A stretch of DNA of 5,893 bases, taken from assembly GCA_964015995.1 (NCBI GenBank), contig CAXHFH010000122.1, forward strand, positions 1 to 5,893. Reading direction: 5' to 3'. Positions 1 through 5,893 of the stretch are shown here, in pieces (position 1 is the first letter of the stretch; each line of letters starts with the position of its first letter). The notes under the pieces are model-generated. The model saw only the letters and a list, made by a program, of their open reading frames with translations. It had not been told where the DNA came from and searched no databases. A program made the translations under genes and the position numbers. The stretch is from UBA1672 sp964015995. GTDB taxonomy: Bacteria; Pseudomonadota; Alphaproteobacteria; Micavibrionales; Micavibrionaceae.

Positions 1-545
1 ATGTGAAAGCTGATGGTACGATTCGCCCCGATTCCAGTACAGAAAAACTCGCAACATTAAAGCCTGCCTTTTTGGCTGATGGTACAGTGACGGCGGCGAC
101 GTCATCTCCTTTGACGGATGGTTCTGCGGCGGTGATTGTGTGTTCTGAGGCGTATGCCGATAAGAACAACCTCGATAAGCTCGCGCGTATCAAATCAGTG
201 GCGGTTGCCGGATGCGCGGCGGAAATTATGGGCATTGGCCCCGTTCCCGCAACCAACAAGGCGCTGACGCGTGCGGGACTTAAAATTGATGACATTGACA
301 TTATTGAATTGAATGAAGCATTCGCAGCGCAAGGCCTATCGGTGATTAAAGAGCTTGGTGTTGATGTTGCGAAGGTTAATCTTGATGGCGGCGCGATTGC
401 GCTTGGTCACCCGCTCGGCACGTCCGGTGCGCGTATCACGGGTAAGGCCGCGAGCTTGCTGAAACGTGAGGGTAAAAAATACGCGCTCGCAACCATGTGT
501 ATCGGTGGCGGCCAAGGCGTGGCAACAGTTCTGGAGGCGATTTAA
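1..545 (+). CDS. Acetyl-CoA C-acyltransferase (beta-oxidation thiolase), 5'-truncated
   Basis: This is the C-terminal part of a thiolase, the enzyme that cleaves 3-ketoacyl-CoA with CoA to give acetyl-CoA and a shortened acyl-CoA in the cytoplasm. The frame is open to the left edge; the first whole codon is GTG at base 3, which is an internal valine and not a start. About 181 residues are visible of a family that usually has about 390, so the N-terminal half with the nucleophilic cysteine is missing. Visible thiolase landmarks, numbered from base 3, are MGIGPVPAT (76-84), NEAF (104-107), NLDGGAIALGHPLGTSG (126-142) with the catalytic His136, and CIGGGQG with the second catalytic Cys166. The stretch TAATSSPLTDGSAAV (30-44) resembles degradative thiolases such as FadI, but NEAF is present where FadI has HEAF, so I give no symbol. 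It lies upstream of the FadN-like gene, as expected for a beta-oxidation operon. Family assignment is very secure; substrate chain length is not. Confidence 0.95.
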   Translation, partial: VKADGTIRPDSSTEKLATLKPAFLADGTVTAATSSPLTDGSAAVIVCSEAYADKNNLDKLARIKSVAVAGCAAEIMGIGPVPATNKALTRAGLKIDDIDIIELNEAFAAQGLSVIKELGVDVAKVNLDGGAIALGHPLGTSGARITGKAASLLKREGKKYALATMCIGGGQGVATVLEAI

Positions 546-550
546 GATTT

Positions 551-556
551 GAGGAG
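551..556 (+). promoter_or_regulatory. Ribosome binding site that sets the start of the small hypothetical gene
   Basis: GAGGAG lies 7 bases before the ATG at 564. The alternative in-frame TTG at 549 overlaps this motif and has no Shine-Dalgarno sequence of its own, because it sits 3 bases after the thiolase stop. The ATG at 564 is therefore the likely start. Confidence 0.75.
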
Positions 557-563
557 CGCCATA

Positions 564-965
564 ATGGACATTAAAAAAAATGCAGAAGGCTATGAAGAAA
601 TAACGCTCTTTGAAACAAAGCTAAAGCGCGAAGATTATTATTCGGCAACCTCTATAGAGGTTGCCTACGAGCCGGATAAGGATCGTTTTAATATCTTTTT
701 GTGGAAGGCCGGAGATACAATTGAAAAAATATATGGCGATTGGGATATTGAAGAATGGCTTTTTGTGAAACTGAAGCATGGCAAGAAACTGGTAAAGCTC
801 TGTTGTGATCAAGGGAACTTTAAGTCCCCCAAGGGGCAATATAATTATCGCCACGTTTTTGAAGTTTTGCATCGGCTATACGCAGAAGATGATGATGCGT
901 TTTATAAGCTTAAAAAGCTGATGGAGAAGAACGATTTACCGCATAAATTTGATTATTACCACTAA
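564..965 (+). CDS. Hypothetical protein, 133 residues, AT-rich insertion in a beta-oxidation operon
   Basis: I do not recognise this protein. It is a complete frame with a good ribosome binding site, 18 bases after the thiolase stop and 14 bases before the FadN-like start, so it is probably cotranscribed. The product looks soluble and highly charged: many Lys, Glu and Asp, many aromatic residues (Tyr, Phe, Trp), no signal peptide and no membrane segment. Visible details are a Cys-Cys pair at 80-81, an acidic EDDDAF patch at 108-113 followed by a basic KLKK, and a His/Tyr-rich end (PHKFDYYH). By hand count, bases 601-960 are about 39% G+C, against about 56% for bases 181-540 of the thiolase, which suggests a different origin or weaker codon selection. 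It contains a perfect 22-bp palindrome (644-665) and an A8 run (573-580) near its start. The overlapping minus-strand frame has no supporting features. Coding status is likely; function is unknown. Confidence 0.75.
   Translation: MDIKKNAEGYEEITLFETKLKREDYYSATSIEVAYEPDKDRFNIFLWKAGDTIEKIYGDWDIEEWLFVKLKHGKKLVKLCCDQGNFKSPKGQYNYRHVFEVLHRLYAEDDDAFYKLKKLMEKNDLPHKFDYYH
644..665. repeat. Perfect 22-bp palindrome inside the hypothetical gene
   Basis: The half-site GGCAACCTCTA is followed directly by its exact reverse complement, TAGAGGTTGCC, with no spacer. Symmetry breaks at the flanking bases (C643 and T666). It covers codons 28-34 (Ala-Thr-Ser-Ile-Glu-Val-Ala). No T-run follows, so it is not a canonical terminator. 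It could be a dimeric-regulator site or an RNA hairpin (which would need a few unpaired central bases), or it could be chance. Confidence 0.9.
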
Positions 966-979
966 GCGAAGGGTTTGAG

Positions 980-3406
980 ATGACACAGATCAATAAAGTC
1001 GCCGTAATCGGTGCAGGTGTAATGGGAAGCGGGATTGCCGCCCAAGTCGCAAATGCAGGTTTGCCTGTTGTGTTACTCGACATTGTCCCGCCAAAGCTTG
1101 ATGATTTTGGTGGCAATCGTAATGCTTTTGCTGAAGGTGCTGTCGCGAAGATGTTGAAGGCCGACCCCGCGCCGTTCATGCGTAAACGCAACGCCAAATT
1201 AATCGAAACGGGTAATTTGGAAGATGATCTGGACAAGTTAGGTGATGTTGATTGGATTATCGAAGTTGTGGTTGAAAATCTGGAGATCAAGCACAAGACT
1301 TACGAAGCCCTTGAAAAGCATCGTAAAAAAGGCTCTATCGTGTCGTCTAACACATCGACCATTCCGTTGCATAAGCTTGCCGAAGGGCAGCCCGATTCCT
1401 TCAAACAAGATTTCATGATTACGCACTTTTTCAACCCGCCGCGCTATATGCGTTTGTTGGAGTTGGTTGTGGGTAAGGACACCCGCAAAGATGCGGTGAA
1501 AACCGTTAAAGATTTTTGCGATGTGCGCCTTGGAAAAGGTGTGGTGGAATGTAACGACACGCCCGGATTTATCGCCAACCGCTTGGGCGTATTCTGGCTG
1601 ACCGCGGGTGTGAACGAAGCCATAAAACAAGGTATTTCCATCGAAGCTGCCGATGCGGTGATGAGCAAACCTGTTGGCATTCCCAAAACTGGTGTGTTTG
1701 CGCTGATTGATTTGGTCGGGGTGGACTTAATGCCGAAACTCTCGGAAAGCTTGCTCGCGAACTTGCCTAAAAAGGACGATTACCGCGATATCTTCGTCGA
1801 TTATAAATTCGTGCATGGCATGATCGAGGCGGGCTATACGGGCCGTAAAGGTAAGGGCGGATTTTATCGCCTCAACCCTGATGCGCCAAAAGGCGTGAAG
1901 GAAAAACAAGCCCTCGCGCTGAACCCCGATAAATTCGATGAAGCGATGTATGCCAAGGCCGATAAGCCGAAAATGGCGAGCGTGGATGCAGGGCGCAAAG
2001 GCCTGCGCGCTGTGGTCGAAACCGATGATGAAGGCGGGCGTTACGCATGGGAAGTTTTGAAACAAACGTTGAATTACGCCGCTGAATTGGTGGGGGAAAT
2101 CGCTGACACGGTGCATGACATCGATGAGGGCATGAAGCTGGGCTATAACTGGAAAAAAGGCCCGTTTGAAATGATCGACGCGCTTGGCCCGAAATGGTTC
2201 GCGGATAAATTATTGGAAGATGATATCGGTGTGCCCGATATTTTGGATCAGGTCGCGGAGAGTGGCAGCACGTTCTATCGTATCGAAGACGGCAAACAGC
2301 AATATTTCGGCACTGACGGTCAATATCATGACGTGGTGCGCCCTGATGGTGTGCTGCTCCTCAGTGATATCAAGCTGACGAGCGAGCCTGTTTTGAAAAA
2401 CGGTTCGGCTACGGTGTGGCATGTCGGTGATGGCGTTCTGTGTTTTGAGAAAACATCTAAAATGAACACCTTTGATGAAGATATTTTCAACCTTCTGGAG
2501 GAAACAACAAGGCTGATTTCCAAATCCGATGAGTATAAAGCTCTGGTGATTTATAATGAGGCATCGCATTTCTCGGCAGGGGCGAACCTTGGTCTCGCGA
2601 TCTTCATGATTAACATCGCCATGTGGCCGCAGGTCGAAGGCTTTGTTGCGCGCGGGCAGCAAGTTTATATGGGCTTGAAATTCTCTGATTTTCCTGTGGT
2701 CAGTGCACCGAGCGGTATGGCGCTCGGCGGTGGGTGTGAGATCTTGCTCTCCTCCGATGCTGTTCAGGCGCACGCGGAAACCTATACCGGCCTCGTGGAA
2801 GTCGGCGTTGGCCTGATCCCCGGTTGGGGCGGTTGTAAGGAGCTAATCCTGCGTTTCCAAGAGCGCGAGCGTAAGAAGTTTGCCGCTGATATGGGCAAGA
2901 TTGATAAGAAAAACATCTGGTTTTCACCTGATACCACGCCTGTTGGTGCGGTGCGTAAGGCATTTGAAACCATTGGTGTGGCGACAGTCGCAAAATCCGC
3001 GCATGAGGCGATTGATATCGGCTATTTCCGTGAAACGGACGGCGTGACCATGAACCGTGATCGTTTGCTTTATGATGCGAAACAACGCGCACTGAAGATG
3101 GCGGAAGACTACACAGCGCCTGAAAAGCGCGACGATATTCGCCTTGGTGGTGCGGGTGCGAAAATGGCGCTTGATCTGGCTGTGTCTGATTTGCGTAAAT
3201 CAGGACAGGCCACGCCGTATGATGTGGTGGTGTCTGATCATTTGGCGACGGTTCTATCTGGCGGGGGCAAGGATTATACCGAAACCCTCAGCGAGGATGA
3301 TTTGCTCAAGCTCGAGCTGGATGAATTTATGAAACTCCTGCGCCATGACGGCACGCTTGATCGCATTGAAACCATGCTCAAGACAGGTAAACCGCTCAGG
3401 AATTAA
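980..3406 (+). CDS. FadN-type bifunctional 3-hydroxyacyl-CoA dehydrogenase / enoyl-CoA hydratase
   Basis: This cytoplasmic enzyme of 808 residues carries out the two middle steps of beta-oxidation: hydration of 2-enoyl-CoA and NAD-dependent oxidation of 3-hydroxyacyl-CoA. The order is dehydrogenase first and crotonase second, as in Bacillus subtilis FadN and opposite to Escherichia coli FadB; the length also fits FadN-like proteins. The N-terminal Rossmann fold shows GAGVMG (11-16). By comparison with the human short-chain enzyme, the dehydrogenase residues are Ser126 (SNTST), His149 (THFFNPP), Glu161 (LLELV) and Asn200 (TPGFIANR). The first C-terminal dehydrogenase domain runs to GRKGKGGFYRL (288-298). 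A second copy covers about 355-420 and includes GMKLGYNWKKGPFEMIDALG. The crotonase domain (about 475-690) has FSAGANL (531-537) and ALGGGCE ending in Glu587. Glu607 lies 20 residues later, the same spacing as the two catalytic glutamates of rat enoyl-CoA hydratase, and is followed by PGWGG. All key residues are present, so both activities are predicted. GAAGGG at 968-973 lies 6 bases before the ATG. Confidence 0.96.
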   Translation: MTQINKVAVIGAGVMGSGIAAQVANAGLPVVLLDIVPPKLDDFGGNRNAFAEGAVAKMLKADPAPFMRKRNAKLIETGNLEDDLDKLGDVDWIIEVVVENLEIKHKTYEALEKHRKKGSIVSSNTSTIPLHKLAEGQPDSFKQDFMITHFFNPPRYMRLLELVVGKDTRKDAVKTVKDFCDVRLGKGVVECNDTPGFIANRLGVFWLTAGVNEAIKQGISIEAADAVMSKPVGIPKTGVFALIDLVGVDLMPKLSESLLANLPKKDDYRDIFVDYKFVHGMIEAGYTGRKGKGGFYRLNPDAPKGVKEKQALALNPDKFDEAMYAKADKPKMASVDAGRKGLRAVVETDDEGGRYAWEVLKQTLNYAAELVGEIADTVHDIDEGMKLGYNWKKGPFEMIDALGPKWFADKLLEDDIGVPDILDQVAESGSTFYRIEDGKQQYFGTDGQYHDVVRPDGVLLLSDIKLTSEPVLKNGSATVWHVGDGVLCFEKTSKMNTFDEDIFNLLEETTRLISKSDEYKALVIYNEASHFSAGANLGLAIFMINIAMWPQVEGFVARGQQVYMGLKFSDFPVVSAPSGMALGGGCEILLSSDAVQAHAETYTGLVEVGVGLIPGWGGCKELILRFQERERKKFAADMGKIDKKNIWFSPDTTPVGAVRKAFETIGVATVAKSAHEAIDIGYFRETDGVTMNRDRLLYDAKQRALKMAEDYTAPEKRDDIRLGGAGAKMALDLAVSDLRKSGQATPYDVVVSDHLATVLSGGGKDYTETLSEDDLLKLELDEFMKLLRHDGTLDRIETMLKTGKPLRN

Positions 3407-3424
3407 CGCATATAGTTTAAGAAC

Positions 3425-3429
3425 AGGAG
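3425..3429 (+). promoter_or_regulatory. Ribosome binding site of the EamA-like gene
   Basis: AGGAG lies 7 bases before the ATG at 3437, in the only true intergenic gap (30 bases) downstream of the FadN-like gene. It supports an independent translation start here and fixes the start codon. Confidence 0.75.
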
Positions 3430-3436
3430 TGCTTAT

Positions 3437-3901
3437 ATGAACAGCACGTTGATTGTCATCTTCCCGTTTATTGCGGCCATGTTTTATGGTCTTGGTTATG
3501 TGTTGATTGAGAAAGTTATGGGCATTCACATGAATGCGGCGACGTTCTTAACGCTTAATACGTTGGCCTACATTCCATTGATTGGGGTTTTGGTGGTGTT
3601 CAGGAATGAACCGCTCGATTTTTCTACCCTGATGACGAACTGGCCAGTATTCCTCATGATTATGGTTGCTGCCGCCGCGCCGTCCTTGGGCTGGTTGTTC
3701 ACGATTTACGCGATCAAAAATACATCCGCGCTCTATACGGCGTTTGCGGAAACATCCTATCCTGTCTTCACCATCGCGTTCGGCTTTTTGATTTTTGGCA
3801 TAAGGCAGTGGGATATGACAACCTTGATGGGGGGCGCGCTGATTATGGCGGGCGCGGCTATTATGATTTTCGGACAAAGCATGGCGGAGCCGCATGAGTG
3901 A
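3437..3901 (+). CDS. Half-length EamA/DMT-type membrane protein
   Basis: This is a 154-residue hydrophobic inner-membrane protein with about five predicted helices, by eye at roughly 3-25, 34-54, 69-92, 97-120 and 127-146. The C-terminal part (NTSALYTAFAETSYPVFT, then a Gly/Ala-rich last helix GGALIMAGAAIMIF) has the look of one EamA domain of the drug/metabolite transporter superfamily. Classic EamA transporters have two such domains and about ten helices in roughly 300 residues. This protein has one, so if it transports it probably works as a dimer, as small multidrug-resistance-type and half-DMT proteins do. No substrate can be read from the sequence. It follows the FadN-like gene by 30 bases and overlaps the ceramidase-like gene by 8 bases (3894-3901), so those two products are probably coupled. 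Membrane nature is very secure; the EamA assignment is likely; the transported compound is unknown. Confidence 0.8.
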   Translation: MNSTLIVIFPFIAAMFYGLGYVLIEKVMGIHMNAATFLTLNTLAYIPLIGVLVVFRNEPLDFSTLMTNWPVFLMIMVAAAAPSLGWLFTIYAIKNTSALYTAFAETSYPVFTIAFGFLIFGIRQWDMTTLMGGALIMAGAAIMIFGQSMAEPHE

Positions 3902-4538
3902 TTATATCGACATATATTGCGAACGATTAGAGCCGGGCTTATGGGCGGAGCCGATTAACGCCGTGACCAATGCCGCCTTTATCATCGCCGCCTTTATGGC
4001 GTATATGTTGGCCAAGCGTGAGGGCGCGGTGAACGCGCGGAGCTTAACCCTTATCGCGCTTATGTGTGCCATCGGCATCGGCAGCACGCTGTTTCATACC
4101 TTTGCCACCAAACTAACGCAGCTTTCTGACGTGCTCCCGATTTTGTTCTATCAAATTGCCTTTATCTGGTTTTATGCGCTCTATGTCATACGGTTGGGGG
4201 CGATGAAAACGTCCGGTCTGTTCATTGTGTTTATGATTTTGACGGTGCTGTCTGAAATGGCGCCTGCGCATATCCTTAACGGATCACTCAGCTATGCGCC
4301 GTCTATCCTGTTCCTGCTTGGCTTTGGGGTTTGGCATTTCAAAACGCAGCAACGCGAGCCTTATATATTGGTTTTGGCAGGTGCCGTGTTCACGCTGTCG
4401 CTCGTTTTCCGCTCGGTTGATATGGCGGTTTGTGATACCCTAGAGATAGGAACACATTTTCTCTGGCATTGTTTAAACGGGTGCGTTTTGTACCTCGCGA
4501 GCAGAGGATTTATTGTTAATATGAAGAAAGGACTATAA
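3894..4538 (+). CDS. Ceramidase-like seven-helix membrane hydrolase (CREST superfamily)
   Basis: This is a 214-residue integral membrane protein with about seven hydrophobic helices and conserved motifs of the alkaline ceramidase family, which cleaves the amide bond of ceramide to release fatty acid and sphingoid base. The predicted active site matches human ACER3 closely in spacing: Ser64 and His68 in GSTLFH (4 apart), Asp79 in LSDVLP (11 after the histidine), and His188 and His192 in HFLWH (4 apart). The three histidines would bind zinc. The N-terminus DIYCERLEPGLWAEPINAVTN (Asp6, Glu10, Glu19) resembles the acidic calcium-binding segment of ACER3, with slightly different spacing. The ATG lies inside the upstream membrane gene, with GGAG at 3886-3889 only 4 bases before it, so coupled translation is likely. 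Family membership is seen in the sequence. The substrate is inferred: CREST members also include non-ceramidase lipid hydrolases and receptors, so another N-acyl or ester lipid is possible. Confidence 0.88.
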   Translation: MSDYIDIYCERLEPGLWAEPINAVTNAAFIIAAFMAYMLAKREGAVNARSLTLIALMCAIGIGSTLFHTFATKLTQLSDVLPILFYQIAFIWFYALYVIRLGAMKTSGLFIVFMILTVLSEMAPAHILNGSLSYAPSILFLLGFGVWHFKTQQREPYILVLAGAVFTLSLVFRSVDMAVCDTLEIGTHFLWHCLNGCVLYLASRGFIVNMKKGL

Positions 4539-5856
4539 TGCCTGTTTATACCCCCCCCTTAGATGATATCCGCTTTGTTTTGCATGATGTTTTAAACGCC
4601 GATCAGCTTTCATCGCTGGCGGGGTATGAGGATTATTCGGGCGATCTTGGCGATCAGATATTGGAGGAAGGCGGCAAAATCTGTGAGCAGGTGCTGTTTC
4701 CGATTAACTTGAGCGGTGATCAGGAAGGATGCCGTTTTGAGAATGGCGTGGTGTATACGCCCAAAGGGTTCAAGGAAGCCTATGATACTTTCGCGGAAGG
4801 TGGTTGGTGTGGCCTGAGCGCTGACCCTGAATATGGCGGCATGGGCATGCCTGTGACGATTTCCACGGCGATGCAGGAAATGATTTGCTCGGCTAATTTC
4901 TCATTCGGGATGTATCCGGGATTATCCCAAGGGTGCTATGAGGCGATCCACGCGTTTGGCACGGATGAGCAAAAGGAATTATACCTGCCCAAACTGATTG
5001 ATGGATCATGGTCGGGTACGATGTGCCTGACAGAGCCGCATTGCGGAACGGATTTGGGGTTGATCAAGTCTAAGGCTGTGCCGAATGACGATGGCTCATT
5101 CAACATTACGGGCACGAAGATTTTCATCTCCGCAGGGGAACATGACCTAACCGAAAACATCATCCATCTCGTGCTGGCGAAATTACCGGATGCACCCGAT
5201 GGCGTGAAGGGGATATCCCTGTTTGTGGTGCCGAAATTCCTGCCGAAAGAGGATGGCAGCGTGGGGGCACGTAACGGCGTGGCCTGTGGTTCGATTGAGC
5301 ATAAAATGGGTATTCATGCGAACTCCACGGCTCTGCTGAATTTTGATGACGCGCAAGGCTGGTTGGTTGGTGCGCCGCATAAGGGACTGAAGGCGATGTT
5401 CACCATGATGAACGCCGCGCGCCTTGGTGTGGCGATGCAGGGGCTTGGGATTGCCGAAGTGGCGTATCAGAACGGCCTCGCCTACGCGAAAGACCGCCTG
5501 CAAATGCGTAGCCTCACGGGGGTAAAAGCACCCGAAAAACCCGCAGACCCGATTATTGTTCACCCTGATGTGCGGCGCATGCTGCTCACCGCGAAGGCGT
5601 TTATTGAAGGCTCCCGCGCGTTGTCTTATTGGGCGGGGATGAATTTGGATATTTTCAATAAGCATGAAGATGAAAAAACAAGGCAGGAGGCCGACGAATT
5701 GGTCGCCCTGATGACGCCCATCCTCAAGGCATATCAAACCGATATGGGGTACGAAGTCACCAATATGATGATGCAGGTCTATGGCGGGCATGGCTATATC
5801 GCCGAATGGGGCATGGAGCAATATGCCCGTGACGCCCGCATCGCTCAGATTTATGA
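4538..5856 (+). CDS. Acyl-CoA dehydrogenase, FadE/DmdC-like long type, 3'-truncated by adapter
   Basis: This FAD-dependent enzyme catalyses the first step of beta-oxidation, acyl-CoA to trans-2-enoyl-CoA. The start ATG at 4538 shares one base with the upstream TAA (TAATG), with AAGGA at 4528-4532, so translation is coupled. The first 33 or so residues (VYTPPLDDIRFVLHDVL) match the N-terminal extension (AcylCoA_dehN type) found in roughly 590-600-residue acyl-CoA dehydrogenases that include DmdC. Family motifs follow: PEYGGMGMP (97-105), CLTEPHCGTDLGL (163-175), TGTKIFISAGEHD (191-203), and YGGHGYIAEWGMEQYARDAR (415-434). Only 439 residues are genomic; about 150 C-terminal residues, including the rest of the expected IYEGTNGIQ motif, are missing. 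Codon 440 begins GA and is completed by the adapter, so the GAC (Asp) read there is probably false. An open frame continues to 5893 only because the adapter has no stop in this frame. General family is secure. The substrate is inferred to be an ordinary fatty acyl-CoA from the operon; a role on methylmercaptopropionyl-CoA, as in DmdC, cannot be excluded. Confidence 0.95.
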
Positions 5857-5893
5857 CTGTCTCTTATACACATCTGACGCTGCCGACGAATCC
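5857..5893 (-). other. Nextera (Tn5) sequencing adapter left on the contig end
   Basis: Bases 5857-5875 are CTGTCTCTTATACACATCT, the 19-bp Tn5 mosaic end as it appears at the 3' side of a tagmented fragment. Bases 5876-5889 are GACGCTGCCGACGA, the reverse complement of the tail of the Nextera Read 1 transposase oligonucleotide. The match is exact over all 33 bases. The last four bases (ATCC, 5890-5893) lie where the i5 index would begin. This is library-preparation sequence, not a natural transposon end and not part of the genome. Confidence 0.98.

Noticed and set aside
3..5. GTG at base 3 as a thiolase start codon
   Set aside because: The translated part begins in the middle of the thiolase fold and lacks the N-terminal half with the nucleophilic cysteine, so the GTG is an internal valine.
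549..563. TTG at 549 as start of the small hypothetical gene
   Set aside because: It overlaps the GAGGAG ribosome binding motif that correctly serves the ATG at 564, and it has no upstream motif of its own.
2210..2773. Minus-strand open frame of 187 codons
   Set aside because: It is antisense to the FadN-like gene, across the linker and the start of the crotonase domain. It shows no domain or convincing start context.
3411..3416. TATAGT as a -10 promoter element before the EamA-like gene
   Set aside because: No -35-like sequence lies about 17 bases upstream, and the gap is only 30 bases. One weak hexamer in an AT-rich spacer is not enough.
4551..4558. C8 run at codons 5-7 of the dehydrogenase (and A8 at 573-580 in the hypothetical gene) as phase-variable tracts
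   Set aside because: Both frames are intact and the products are metabolic or unknown rather than surface antigens. Eight-base runs alone do not show slippage, though they are places to check read accuracy.
5183..5821. Long minus-strand open frame of 212 codons
   Set aside because: It lies wholly antisense to the acyl-CoA dehydrogenase, whose motifs are clear. The translation is rich in His, Arg and Gln with no recognisable domain, typical of an antisense shadow of a coding strand.
5857..5875. Natural Tn5/IS50 insertion disrupting the dehydrogenase gene
   Set aside because: The 19-bp mosaic end is an engineered hybrid of Tn5 ends, and it is followed by the Nextera primer tail rather than IS50 sequence, so it is a library adapter.

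Overview
The window looks like a complete short contig from a proteobacterial, probably alphaproteobacterial, genome. I base that on protein flavour and on genes packed on one strand, not on a search. All six genes lie on the + strand with gaps of 30 bases or fewer, or with overlaps, and no terminator is visible between them. They read as one fatty-acid beta-oxidation operon cut off at both ends.

Layout: (1) bases 1-545 hold the C-terminal half of a thiolase (acetyl-CoA C-acyltransferase), with its N-terminal half missing off the left edge. (2) Bases 564-965 hold an unrecognised 133-residue soluble protein. It is clearly AT-richer than its neighbours and carries a perfect 22-bp palindrome. 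(3) Bases 980-3406 hold a complete FadN-type bifunctional 3-hydroxyacyl-CoA dehydrogenase / enoyl-CoA hydratase. (4) Bases 3437-3901 hold a half-length EamA/DMT-type membrane protein. (5) Bases 3894-4538 hold a seven-helix ceramidase-like (CREST superfamily) membrane hydrolase whose full set of predicted zinc and catalytic residues is visible. (6) Bases 4538-5856 hold the N-terminal three quarters of a long acyl-CoA dehydrogenase (FadE/DmdC-like).

Together, genes 6, 3 and 1 supply all four steps of a beta-oxidation turn: acyl-CoA dehydrogenation, hydration, 3-hydroxy oxidation and thiolysis. The two membrane genes between the FadN-like and dehydrogenase genes are translationally coupled (8-base and 1-base overlaps), so they are probably made in step with the dehydrogenase. 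A plausible but unproven reading is that the ceramidase-like enzyme releases fatty acid from an N-acyl lipid and the pathway then burns it.

The last 37 bases are not genomic. From 5857 the sequence is the reverse complement of the Illumina Nextera transposase Read 1 adapter (19-bp Tn5 mosaic end plus 14-bp tail), followed by four more bases. The adapter reads through in frame, so an uncritical translation of the dehydrogenase ends in a false C-terminus (CLLYTSDAADES). The junction falls inside the codon expected to encode the catalytic glutamate.
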